Source of the DNA: Nocardiopsis sp. FR4
GTDB lineage: Bacteria; Actinomycetota; Actinomycetes; Streptosporangiales; Streptosporangiaceae
Direction of reading: 5' to 3'
Length of the DNA: 34,779 nucleotides
NCBI RefSeq assembly: GCF_009830945.1
Contig: NZ_VWVV01000042.1
Location: 1 to 34,779 of the forward strand
Under the pieces are notes generated by a model, which was not told the DNA's origin, made no database searches, and saw only the letters and a program-made list of their open reading frames with translations. Both the position numbers and the translations under genes were made by a program. This document shows, piece after piece, positions 23,918-31,684 of this stretch (position 1 is the first letter of the stretch; each line of letters opens with the position of its first letter).

Positions 23918-24160
23918 TCACACGGAGACGAGGCGGACCCGCTCGCCGCAGAGCTTGGTCATGTCGTCGATGCCGGAGGTCAACATGACCACGGGACGGT
24001 GCTGCCGGAGCGTGGTCTCGGCCACGGCCGCGTCGATGGCGTATTTGTGGCCGTGCAGTCCGGCCCCCGTCAACAGCGCCGAAGCGGCCTTCGCCTCCTC
24101 GTCGCCCACAGGGACGGTGCGCAGAGTGGCGGGGGCTTCCGACGGGCACGCGAAGGACAT
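23918..24160 (-). pseudogene. C-terminal remnant of a PIN-domain (VapC-like) toxin
   Basis: 80 codons from a possible ATG 24160. LLTGAGLHGHKYAIDAAVAET matches the third part of PIN RNase toxins, with the conserved Asp in AIDAAVAE, followed by VVMLTSGIDDMTKLCG, which contains the last acidic residues. The N-terminal half of the PIN fold, which brings the first catalytic Asp (usually in an MxxLDTS start), is missing, and no such sequence is found upstream. No antitoxin gene is seen. It looks like a 5'-truncated, inactive gene. The break coincides with the HipA-like remnant on the other strand. Confidence 0.5.
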
Positions 24161-24254
24161 CTCCCTTCTGCACGCACCGGCACTGACCCGTGTGGCTCCG
24201 CTGTACGACCTGGCGACGGGGCCGGCCTACGGCGCCCGGAAGGTCGACCGGTCG
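24132..24254 (+). pseudogene. Short remnant of a HipA-family kinase
   Basis: About 41 codons read GASDGHAKDISLLHAP and then RVAPLYDLATGPAYG. HipA-type Ser/Thr kinases have a catalytic-loop motif N-x-D-x-H-x-K-N followed by a short strand and the RLAPLYDLLST motif, so the resemblance is specific. Only this stretch remains: upstream sequence reads as the PIN remnant on the opposite strand, and the frame loses similarity after about 24254. The Asn before the Asp is replaced and no start or HipB partner is seen. It is a relic, not a functional gene. Confidence 0.5.
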
Positions 24255-24420
24255 GAGGCCGTCAAGCACACACCGCCCGTGATGACCAACAGTCACCGAC
24301 GCCACGAGCACACCCGGGGAGGCGTTCCAATCGGTTGCACGGTTAAAGACGTCCGATCCCTAAGTCGACGTCGGATGCCAATGGATTCGCAGGCCACAGC
24401 CATGGAGGAGAGTCAAAATA

Positions 24421-24474
24421 TTTGTCCCTCTTGCAAGCGATTGTATTAACCCCCTTGACATGGAAAGCGCTTTC
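24421..24474 (+). promoter_or_regulatory. Pectate lyase promoter with LacI-type palindrome
   Basis: A plausible promoter is TTTGTC (24421-24426), a 17-bp spacer and TATTAA (24444-24449), in an unusually AT-rich stretch. Just downstream is the perfect 12-bp palindrome GAAAGCGCTTTC (24463-24474), the form of operators used by LacI-family and catabolite regulators. A TTGACA box also overlaps at 24455-24460. Carbohydrate-dependent repression of the lyase gene is a reasonable inference. No LacI gene is in the window. Confidence 0.6.
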
Positions 24475-24528
24475 TCTGCGCTCGGAGGGAACACGTCAAC
24501 GTGTACCCCCAACAGGAAAAGGTGAGCA

Positions 24529-26165
24529 GTGAGACGAGCACACACGCGCCGACTCCTGTCGACACTGGCCACCGCAGCCGTGGTGGCGACCGGTCCGTCC
24601 CTGCCGATGTCCCCGGCATCGGCGCAGACCGGCGACGCGACGGGTTACGCGACCCAGAGCGATGGGACCAACCTCAGCATCGGGGCCGGCGCCGACGGCT
24701 CCAGCAAGGCCAGCGGCACCAGCTACGGGAACGCCGTCGACGGTGACATGGGCACCTACTGGTCGCCGAGCGGTTCGACCGGCCGCATCTCGGTCAAGTG
24801 GGGCTCCAACACCACGGTGTCCGCGATCAACATCCGCGAGGCGGCCGGGGCCGGATCGGCTCCTGGCGGGTCGTCGACCACGACACCGGCGCCGTCCTGG
24901 CCACCGGCAGCGGAGCGGGTGCCATCACCTTCGCCCCGACGACGCTGCGCAAGGTCAACTTCGAGATCACCAGCTCGAACGGCACACCCCGCGTCGCCGA
25001 GTTCGAGACCTACGCCGACTCGCCGCCGGACGACGGGGGCGACACTCCGCCGACGGACGGAGGAGGCGACACCCCGCCGCCTTCGGGCGACGAGTTCTTC
25101 GTGGCTCCCAGCGGCAGAGACAGCGCCTCCGGCACCGAGTCCGACCCGACGACGCTCACCTCGGCGATCGACCGGATCGAGCCCGGCGGGACGATCTACA
25201 TGCGCGGCGGTACCTATGACTTCTCCGGGACGGTTCACATCGAGCCGGGGAACGACGGTCTGCCGAACGACCGCAACGAGCTGTTCGCCCACCCCGGTGA
25301 GACTCCCGTGCTGAACTTCTCAGCCCAGAGCGAGGACTCGTCCAACCGGGGACTGGCCATCGGCGGAGACTGGTGGCACATCAACGGCCTCGTCGTCGAG
25401 CGCGCCGGCGACAACGGAATCCTGCTGGGCGGTGACAACAACGTCATCGAGCGGGTGACCAGCCGGTACAACCGCGACACCGGGCTGCAACTGTCGCGGT
25501 ACACCGCCGGGGCTCCCCGGGCGGAGTGGCCCTCGAACAACCTGATCGTCAGCTCGGTCTCGCACGACAACGCCGACTCCGACGGTGAGGACGCAGACGG
25601 GTTCGCCCCCAAGCTCACCGTCGGAGAGGGGAACGTCTTCCGCTACACCGTGGCGTACAACAACATCGACGACGGCTACGACCTGTTCACCAAGTCGGAC
25701 ACGGGCCCGATCGGCGCGGTGACCATCGAACACTCGCTGGCGTTCGGCAACGGCTCGCTCTCGGATGGCTCCCAGCACTCGGACGGCGACCGCAACGGGT
25801 TCAAGCTCGGCGGTTCGGGCATTGAGGTGGACCACCACATCCACCACACCATCGCCTTCGAGAACGGCAAGCACGGGTTCACCTACAACTCGAACCCCGG
25901 CACCATGACGGTCTCGAACAACCTGAGCGTCGGCAACCAGGAACGCAACTTCCAGTTCGACGGCGGCTCCTCGGTGTTCCGCAACAACACCTCGTGTGAC
26001 AGCGGTTCGACCGACCGGTACAAGGGCGACGCCGATGGCTCGAACCGGTTCCGGGACGGTTCCAACGGTTCCCGGTGCTCCCAGTACTCCGGATCCCTGG
26101 ACTGGCGCTTCGACTCCAGCGGCCGCCTCGTGGTGACCATCCGCGGCAGCGAGGTCGACCTGTAA
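24529..26165 (+). pseudogene. Secreted pectate lyase, PL9 family, interrupted by a frameshift
   Basis: From GTG 24529, a signal peptide (ending about PASAQT) and a discoidin-like carbohydrate-binding domain run in one frame to INIREAAG near 24849. The sense then continues one frame back as RIGSWRVVDHDTG from 24852. A Gly/Asp/Pro linker follows, then a right-handed beta-helix: EFFVAPSGRDSASGT, GGTIYMRGGTY, GDNGILLGG, NRDTGLQLSRY, DGEDADGFAPKL, DDGYDLFTK and RNGFKLGG. The Lys at 25803-25805 is in the position of the PL9 catalytic base, and Asp-rich turns would bind calcium. One base is missing (or two added) in the GC run 24841-24854. The lyase domain itself is intact. It would cleave polygalacturonate if made. 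Confidence 0.8.
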
Positions 26166-26468
26166 CCGATCCGGCTGCCGGTACCGGAGCCGACCCGATA
26201 CCGGCCGGTCCGTCCGAAAGAACCGGGCGGGCCGGCCGGCCGCTGGGCGGGAGGCCGGGCACACGGTCGCCCAGCTCAGCGAGATCGGGGCGGTGTCCGA
26301 GCGTGTGCAGCGCCGCGGCCCGCACCACCAACGGCTCCGACAAACGTGATCCACCGTCTGAAACGTTCGGCTCCTGTCGGAACCTCCCGAGGAACCCCGG
26401 GTCAGAGCGGGTTCGGTTCGGAGCCGACTTCATTCCCACCCGGTGCCGGGGGTGGCCACAGGGCAAAC
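26166..26468. other. Gene-free gap between pectate lyase and tRNA terminator
   Basis: This is a GC-rich stretch with CCGG-rich simple sequence around 26220-26260. No open frame with actinomycete codon bias and a recognisable domain is seen on either strand. Confidence 0.4.
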
Positions 26469-26511
26469 AGAACGGCCCCGAACCGCGTTTGACGCCGTTC
26501 AGGGCCGTTCT
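26469..26511 (-). terminator. Terminator of the tRNA-Arg gene
   Basis: AGAACGGCCC (26469-26478) pairs with GGGCCGTTCT (26502-26511), with four more inner pairs after one mismatch. It lies about 15 bases downstream of the tRNA on the minus strand. Confidence 0.7.
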
Positions 26512-26526
26512 GCCACTGTCTCAAGG

Positions 26527-26602
26527 TGGCGCACTCGGGAGGACTCGAACCCCCAACCTTCTGATCCGTAGTCAGATGCTCTATCCATTGAGCTACGAGT
26601 GC
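26527..26602 (-). tRNA. tRNA-Arg (anticodon ACG)
   Basis: On the minus strand the cloverleaf is complete. Acceptor GCACTCG (26602-26596) pairs with CGAGTGC, followed by the discriminator G and an encoded CCA (26529-26527). The D-arm contains AGCTCAATGGATAGAGC, and the anticodon arm is TCTGA-CTACGGA-TCAGA with anticodon ACG. The T-arm contains GGTTCGAGTCC with GGGGG/CTCCC pairing. ACG is normally edited to ICG to read CGN codons. Although tRNA genes are common integration sites, no integrase or repeated 3' end is visible nearby. Confidence 0.95.
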
Positions 26603-26768
26603 AGGCTGTTCATTTGTATGTCGCCCGGTCTCCCTGGCGACGTCTTTGACTCTATCACGGTGCGGGAGGCGCTCCGAACGCTTTTCTCGTGTGAGGACGG
26701 TCATGGGAGCCGGCGGCGGCCCCGCGGCCGGGGGAGGCCGGCGGGGCCGCCGCGCTCACCGCGGGAGG

Positions 26769-27686
26769 TCAGCAGGAGGCGCCGAGGACGACCCCGTCGG
26801 CGCGGGAGACGCCCGAGCCGCGCCGCTCCGCCACGCGGCGGCCGACCTCCTCGGGGGCCACGGCCTCGTCCTGCTGGTGGTAGACCCAGTCCACGTCCTG
26901 CACATAGGTGCTCGGTCCGCCGGTGTGGCCGCTCATGTCGACGAACCACTGGTTGAAGTTGACGGACATCGGCGAGGACGGGTAGTACCGCCCGCCGTGC
27001 TCGGCCACCAGCTCGCCGTCCACGTGGTACCGGACCGCGCCGTCCCGGACCTGCACCACCAGGTCGCGCCAGCCCGCGAGGGACCGGTGCACCGCGTCGT
27101 GCGTGTTGTCCGCCTCCCAGGGGTCGCGCTGGTAGGTGCGGTACGAGGTCAGGTACAGCGCCTCGGCGGGGGCTCCCCACCCGGAGTTGGGCAGGTACTC
27201 GAAGTCGAGCTCGCTGTATGCCGGGTCGTTGTCGTACTCCAGCGGCCGGATCGTGTAGAAGGTCTGGAGCACGGTGCCGCCGTCCTCGCCCGTGACCGGT
27301 TCGTCGGAGAACCTCACCCGGGCCGCGTAGGTGCCCTCGTGGAACTTCTCCTCGCCGAAGGTCAGCTCGGCCTGGCTGGTGCCCTCGGGCGTGCCGTCCG
27401 TGGTCGCGCTCAGCCGCAGCAGCGAACCGCCCTCCTCCCGGACGAAGGAGACGTTGTCGGCCTCCCAGGAGGCGCCCGGGACGCCCGGGCCGCCGGGCCA
27501 GCCGCGTACGCGCCAGCCGTGGCCGGTCAGTGCCGGGTCCCGCGGGCCGTCGTAGTCGAAGTCGTCGAAGAACACGCCGCACGCGGTGTCGGCGGTGTCG
27601 GCGACGGTTCCGGCCTGCGTGGCCGGTGCGCACGCGGCCAGGGGCAGAAGGGTGGCGCAGGCCAGGAGACGCGCTCTGTTTCGCAT
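26769..27686 (-). CDS. GH16-family secreted lipoprotein (beta-glucanase-like)
   Basis: 305 residues. The signal peptide ends in a lipobox LAAC with Cys19, so the protein is probably tethered to the outer face of the membrane. The fold is the GH16 concanavalin-like sandwich: CGVFFDDFDYDGP near the N terminus, FHEGTYAARVRFS in the middle, and the catalytic signature SELDFEYLP, with Glu159 as nucleophile, Asp161, and Glu163 as acid/base. WHxL-like WRDLVVQVRDGAVRYHVDG follows. The substrate is likely beta-1,3 or mixed-linkage glucan, supported by the GH64 gene 12 bases upstream in the same operon. ATG 27686 has a GGAG ribosome site. Confidence 0.8.
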   Translation of the reverse strand: MRNRARLLACATLLPLAACAPATQAGTVADTADTACGVFFDDFDYDGPRDPALTGHGWRVRGWPGGPGVPGASWEADNVSFVREEGGSLLRLSATTDGTPEGTSQAELTFGEEKFHEGTYAARVRFSDEPVTGEDGGTVLQTFYTIRPLEYDNDPAYSELDFEYLPNSGWGAPAEALYLTSYRTYQRDPWEADNTHDAVHRSLAGWRDLVVQVRDGAVRYHVDGELVAEHGGRYYPSSPMSVNFNQWFVDMSGHTGGPSTYVQDVDWVYHQQDEAVAPEEVGRRVAERRGSGVSRADGVVLGASC

Positions 27687-27698
27687 GGGTTTCTCCGG

Positions 27699-28880
27699 CT
27701 AGAAGGGTGTGAGGGTCACGTGCAGCGACACGGGTGCGTGGTCCTGGACGTAGGACGCGAAGTCGGAGACGTCGTCGAAGGCGAACCCGTAGGCCTTGCC
27801 GTCCTCGGTGTTGGCGTGCAGGGCGGCCGCGTACCGGTTGGTGGTCCCGTGGCGGTAGAAGGCCGCGGGGCCAGTGACCGGGTGCTCCGCGCTGTCGAGC
27901 AGGGTGGAGCGGTTGAAGGCGGCGCCCAGGATCGCGGCCACCGGGCCGGTGATCCCGTCGTTGGGCGCGTGCAGCGCGCCGTCGCAGAAGAACACGTCGC
28001 GGGTGGTGGGCTTGGCGATGGGGGTCACCCCGCCGTCGAAGACCAGGGCGCCCGAGCCGTCCACGCGCCCGGTGAAGGTGCCCGCGTTGGTCGTCACGCG
28101 CAGGTCGGTCGTGCTGTAGCGGGCCCAGACCTCGTCGATGTAGGCGTCGTAGAAGTCGGCCCGGAAGAGCCCGGCGTCCAGTCCGTGCCCGGGGGAGATG
28201 ACGCGCTCGCCGCCCCCGACCACGAGCGGGGAGAAGTCGGGGTCGGCGGAGAGCGCCTCGAACACCGCGTCGCGCCCGCCAGGCCGGAACGTGCCCGTGG
28301 TCTGGTCCGCCTCGCCCAGGAGGCGGATGCCCAGGGGCACGCTGAACTGGTCCACCATGCTGGTGTTGCAGTACATGCCGGTGTCGTCGTGGGTGAACTC
28401 CACGGTGTCGTGCAGCACCCCGTGGCTGGGGTCGGACTCCACCCACCCGGCCGGGTACTGCAGGGCGGGCCGGCCGTTGCCGTCGGCGACCACCCGGAAC
28501 CGGAGCTTGCCGCCCAGGGCGAAGTACACGCGCCCCGACATGAAGGGCAGGGAGAGCTCGCTGGCGGAGTCCAGCGGGATCGCGTAGTCGGTGTACCCGT
28601 CGTCGGTGTTGTCGGACTCGCTGACCGGGTGCGGCGTGCCGTCGGCGTCCACCCAGCACTGCCGGTCCGTGGTCAGGTCCGTGCCCACGACGTACACGAG
28701 GACCTCGTTGTCGGAGAAGGCCCCGGTCTCGTTGGAGACCGTGACCGGGAGCGCTCCCGGATTGGCGGAGGAGGCGAGCTCGGCGTTCCCCGAAGGGGAG
28801 GAGCAGCCGGTCGCGGCCAGCAGGGGGCCGCCCACGGCGGCGAGGGAGGCGCCGCCGAGGAACAGTCGTCGGTCGATCAT
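27699..28880 (-). CDS. GH64 beta-1,3-glucanase (laminaripentaose-producing type), Tat-type signal
   Basis: 393 residues. The N terminus DRRLFLGGASLAAVGG has a twin-arginine motif (RRxFL), and ATGC at 23-26 could be a lipobox, so Tat export with membrane anchoring is likely. The body matches GH64: VEFTHDDTGMYCNTSMVDQFSVPLGI holds the two catalytic acids (Glu161 and Asp177). FFCDGALHAPNDGITGPVAAILGAAFNRSTLL and FYRHGTTNRYAAALHANTEDGKAYGFAFDDV are characteristic. These enzymes release pentasaccharides from beta-1,3-glucan, for example in fungal cell walls. ATG 28880 has GAGGA upstream. It is the first gene of the GH64-GH16 operon. Confidence 0.9.
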   Translation of the reverse strand: MIDRRLFLGGASLAAVGGPLLAATGCSSPSGNAELASSANPGALPVTVSNETGAFSDNEVLVYVVGTDLTTDRQCWVDADGTPHPVSESDNTDDGYTDYAIPLDSASELSLPFMSGRVYFALGGKLRFRVVADGNGRPALQYPAGWVESDPSHGVLHDTVEFTHDDTGMYCNTSMVDQFSVPLGIRLLGEADQTTGTFRPGGRDAVFEALSADPDFSPLVVGGGERVISPGHGLDAGLFRADFYDAYIDEVWARYSTTDLRVTTNAGTFTGRVDGSGALVFDGGVTPIAKPTTRDVFFCDGALHAPNDGITGPVAAILGAAFNRSTLLDSAEHPVTGPAAFYRHGTTNRYAAALHANTEDGKAYGFAFDDVSDFASYVQDHAPVSLHVTLTPF

Positions 28881-28985
28881 CGGGAGTTCCTCACTGGTAT
28901 GCGGGAGGGAGGGGCCCCAATGTCGCGGTCACGGAACGGTCACGTCAAGACGTGCGGGCGGACGGGCGGGGGTGACGGGATGTCA

Positions 28986-29013
28986 TTACTGGTAACAAAG
29001 TTGCCATGTGGCA
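28986..29013 (-). promoter_or_regulatory. Palindromes in the glucanase operon promoter region
   Basis: Two symmetric elements lie about 110 bp upstream of the GH64 start, in a patch of low G+C: TTACTGGTAA (28986-28995) and TGCCATGTGGCA (29002-29013). The second is a TGCCA inverted repeat with a two-base spacer. They resemble operator half-site pairs of sugar-responsive repressors. The region 28881-29024 has no gene and must hold the operon promoter. The -10 and -35 boxes are not assigned. Confidence 0.5.
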
Positions 29014-29024
29014 TAAGTCACTTT

Positions 29025-30161
29025 TTATCCGAGTGGTGTTCTGTCCACTACGGAAGGTGCGGTCTCCAGGAGGCGCCCCGCCTCCAGTACCCGGTCGGTC
29101 AGCTCGCCCCGGGCCTCCCGGACGGCGTGTGCGTTCAGGGCCTCGTCGCGGAGCCGTTCGGCGTTGCCGCCGTCGGAGCCCGCCTGGCTGACGAGGGAGT
29201 CGATCCGGCGCTGGCGCTCCTCGGCCCGCTGGACCCGCTCCCACTCCTCGTGGGCGGACAGGGCCTCCTCGACGGCCGCGCCGTAGTCCCGGATCGCCGC
29301 CACCCGGGCCTCCACCTCGCGGTACACGGCCTCCTGCCGGTCGCGCTGGCGGTCCAGCACGTCGCGCACCCGGTCGGAGACGGCTTCGAGGGAGTCCGCC
29401 CGGTGCTCCTCCCGGATCCGCTGGTACTGGTAGAGGACCGAGGCGATCCGCCACTCCTCGGCGCGCAGGACCGCCAGCGGCTGGGCCGCGTCGAAGGAAC
29501 CTCCCAACCGCCGGTCCGCCTCCTCGACGGTGTCGACGGCGCCCTGCACGTCGCGCAGCAGGGCGGCGCCGCGTCGGCCGAGGCTCGCCGGCACCAGGTA
29601 GCCGCCCGCGTGCGCCGCCGCCAGGCGGTCGTCCCGGGGCCACCACCACCCCGCCCACAGGGCCGCGGCCGCGTACACCGCGCCCGGAACCCACCATCCG
29701 AGGGTGAAGGCCCATTCCGGCCCGGTCAGGGCGGGGAACCAGCTCGCCAGGGTCACGGCCGGGAAGGAGAGCGAGAACGCCTTCCACACACGGCGCCCCG
29801 CGGCGGAGGCCAGCCACCGCGGCACCAGGCTCCGGGGGCGTACGCGGGTGGCGGCGAACCCGGCGGCGCCCACGACCGAGGAGTGGACCAGGAGCCCGAG
29901 GAAGTACAGGGGGACCGACTCCAGGAGCAGGGGACCGCTGGCCAGCGCCCAGACCGCGCTCGACGCGGCGACCGCGGTCCCGGCCGCCGCCATGCGCGTC
30001 CGGTTGGGGACCCGGGGCTGCCTCGCCCAGGCCGCCTCCGGACGCAGGAGGCGGGAACTCCTCGCGAGCCTCCTGGCGACGCGGGGCGGCAGTTCGGGGT
30101 CGAGCACGGGGCGTGCGCCGCCACCCGCGGTGCTGAGGAACTTCCGTCGGGGTCCTTCCAC
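29025..30161 (-). CDS. Membrane protein with C-terminal coiled coil, function unknown
   Basis: About 378 residues from GTG 30161, which has GGAGGGAG about nine bases upstream. The N terminus is basic and cytosolic (residues 1-55). Four hydrophobic segments follow: about 58-80, 84-102, a segment with FPAVTLASWFPAL, and WWVPGAVYAAAALWAGWWW. The remaining 190 residues are strongly charged and helical (EEHRADSLEAVSDRVRDVLDRQRDRQEAVYREVEARV), typical of a long coiled coil, facing the cytosol by the positive-inside rule. No enzymatic motif is seen and no family is recognised. It may be a scaffold or envelope-associated protein. It stands alone between two operons. Confidence 0.65.
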   Translation of the reverse strand: MEGPRRKFLSTAGGGARPVLDPELPPRVARRLARSSRLLRPEAAWARQPRVPNRTRMAAAGTAVAASSAVWALASGPLLLESVPLYFLGLLVHSSVVGAAGFAATRVRPRSLVPRWLASAAGRRVWKAFSLSFPAVTLASWFPALTGPEWAFTLGWWVPGAVYAAAALWAGWWWPRDDRLAAAHAGGYLVPASLGRRGAALLRDVQGAVDTVEEADRRLGGSFDAAQPLAVLRAEEWRIASVLYQYQRIREEHRADSLEAVSDRVRDVLDRQRDRQEAVYREVEARVAAIRDYGAAVEEALSAHEEWERVQRAEERQRRIDSLVSQAGSDGGNAERLRDEALNAHAVREARGELTDRVLEAGRLLETAPSVVDRTPLG

Positions 30162-30244
30162 GGGTACGGCTCCCTCCGCCGGTTCCGTCGCGTTCGAGTC
30201 CCCTCTGCCTAACGCACGTTCCCGGCGGACGGTTCTCGGGGGGA

Positions 30245-30272
30245 GGGAGGGACCGGTCGAGCGGTCCCTCCC
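30245..30272 (-). terminator. Terminator of the aminotransferase gene
   Basis: GGGAGGGACCG (30245-30255) pairs with CGGTCCCTCCC (30262-30272) over a six-base loop, nine bases after the aminotransferase stop on the minus strand. Confidence 0.75.
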
Positions 30273-30280
30273 CCGACGCC

Positions 30281-31537
30281 TCAGCCCGCGACGGCCTCCT
30301 CCACGGCGGCGGCCCACAGGGACACCGCGCTGTCCACCTGGTCGCCGGTGACGATCAGCGGCGGGATCATCCGCACCACGTTCCCCTCCGGGCCGCAGGT
30401 GAGCAGCAGCAGCCCGTGGCGGGCGGCGGCCTGCTGGGCCCGCAGCGCGGCCGCCCCGTCGGGCGTGCCGTCGGCGGCGGTGAACTCGTTGCCGAGCATC
30501 AGCCCCCGGCCGCGCACGTCGCCGATCGCCTGGGTGGACTCCGCCACCTTCTCCAGGCCCTGGCGCAGCCGCTCGCCCATGCGCGCGGCGTTCTCCACCA
30601 GGCCCTCCTCCCGGATCACGTCCAGCGTGGCCAGCGCGGCGGCGCAGGACACCGCGTTGCCGCCGTAGGTCCCGCCCTGGGAGCCCGGCCAGGCCTTCTC
30701 CATGACCGCGGCGGGAGCGGCGATCGCCGACAGCGGGAAGCCGCTGGCCAGCCCCTTGGCGGTGATGACCACGTCCGGGCGCACACCCGACGGCTCGTGC
30801 CCCCAGAACGTGCCCGTGCGCCCGAAGCCGGTCTGCACCTCGTCCGCGACGAGCAGGAACCCGTGCCGGTCGGCGCGCTCGCGCAGCCCCTGGAGGAACG
30901 CGTCCGGCACCGGCACGTAGCCGCCCTCGCCGAGCACGGGCTCGATGAACACGGCCGCGGTGTCGCGCGGCGAGGTGACCGTGGCGAACTGGTAGTCCAG
31001 CTCGCGCAGCGCGTACGCGACAGCGTCGGCCTCCGACATCCCCAGCCGGTAGGCGTACGGGAACGGGGACACCACCACGCCGGGCACCAGCGGGCCGATG
31101 CCCGCGCGGATCTTGACCCCGGACGTGGTCAGCGACGCGGCGCCCATGGTCCGTCCGTGGAAGGAGCCCTGGAACACGATCACGTTCTGCCGTCCGGTCG
31201 CCTGCCGGGCCAGCCGCAGGGCGGCCTCCACGGCCTCGCTGCCGGAGTTGACGTAGAACAACCGGTCCAGGCCCTCGGGCAGCACCTCCCCGAGCCGCTC
31301 GGTGAGGCGCAGCAGCGGCCGGTGCATCACGGTGGTGTACTGCCCGTGGACCAGAGTGGCCACCTGCTCCTGGGCGGCGGCCACCACCCGGGGGTGGCAG
31401 TGCCCGGTGCTGGTGACGCCGATGCCGGCGGTGAAGTCGAGATAGCGGCGGTCGTCCTCGTCGTAGATGTAGGCGCCCTCGCCTCGGGCGGCGACGACGG
31501 GGGTCGCCTGCTTGAGGATCGGGGAGAGCTCCGCCAT
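30281..31537 (-). CDS. gabT: Class III PLP-dependent aminotransferase (GABA aminotransferase-like)
   Basis: 418 residues, full length. DFTAGIGVTSTGHCHPRVVAAAQ, YVNSGSEAVEAALRLAR (PLP phosphate binding), FQGSFHGRT, the invariant LLVADEVQTGFGRTG with Asp232 contacting the PLP ring, and VITAKGLASGFPLSA with Lys261 as Schiff-base lysine are all present. It moves an omega-amino group to 2-oxoglutarate, giving an aldehyde. The divergent succinate-semialdehyde-dehydrogenase-like gene makes 4-aminobutyrate the likely substrate. Diaminobutyrate or another omega-amino acid is possible, since the right-end genes also recall ectoine catabolism. ATG 31537 has GAGG seven bases upstream. Confidence 0.8.
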   Translation of the reverse strand: MAELSPILKQATPVVAARGEGAYIYDEDDRRYLDFTAGIGVTSTGHCHPRVVAAAQEQVATLVHGQYTTVMHRPLLRLTERLGEVLPEGLDRLFYVNSGSEAVEAALRLARQATGRQNVIVFQGSFHGRTMGAASLTTSGVKIRAGIGPLVPGVVVSPFPYAYRLGMSEADAVAYALRELDYQFATVTSPRDTAAVFIEPVLGEGGYVPVPDAFLQGLRERADRHGFLLVADEVQTGFGRTGTFWGHEPSGVRPDVVITAKGLASGFPLSAIAAPAAVMEKAWPGSQGGTYGGNAVSCAAALATLDVIREEGLVENAARMGERLRQGLEKVAESTQAIGDVRGRGLMLGNEFTAADGTPDGAAALRAQQAAARHGLLLLTCGPEGNVVRMIPPLIVTGDQVDSAVSLWAAAVEEAVAG

Positions 31538-31572
31538 GCGATGCCTCGATTCCGTGTTCGGGGTTCCGTAGG

Positions 31573-31584
31573 ATTGTCGACAAT
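31573..31584. promoter_or_regulatory. GntR-type palindromic operator between gabT- and gabD-like genes
   Basis: ATTGTCGACAAT is a perfect 12-bp palindrome 36 bp upstream of the aminotransferase ATG and about 100 bp upstream of the dehydrogenase ATG. FCD-type GntR regulators commonly bind TTGTnnACAA-like sites. The FCD regulator at 33168-33851 is the obvious candidate and would control both genes from this one site. Confidence 0.6.
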
Positions 31585-31684
31585 CTACGCTGCCTATGGA
31601 AGCATCCGTGCCGCGGCGGTGTCCAGTGGGCTCACGTCGGGCAGTTCTGACCACAGGACCAACCTCGACCGGGGAGTAGAGAAC

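Noticed and set aside
26527..26602. tRNA-Arg as the attachment site of an integrated element
   Set aside because: No integrase or excisionase gene is in the window and no second copy of the tRNA 3' end was noticed. The secreted hydrolases on both sides show normal host-like codon use.
26646..30212. Very long open frame on the plus strand across the glucanase and membrane-protein genes
   Set aside because: It is antisense to three genes with clear catalytic or membrane motifs. Its translation is a Val/Gly/Arg/Gln-rich string without domains, as expected for the mirror frame of GC-rich genes.
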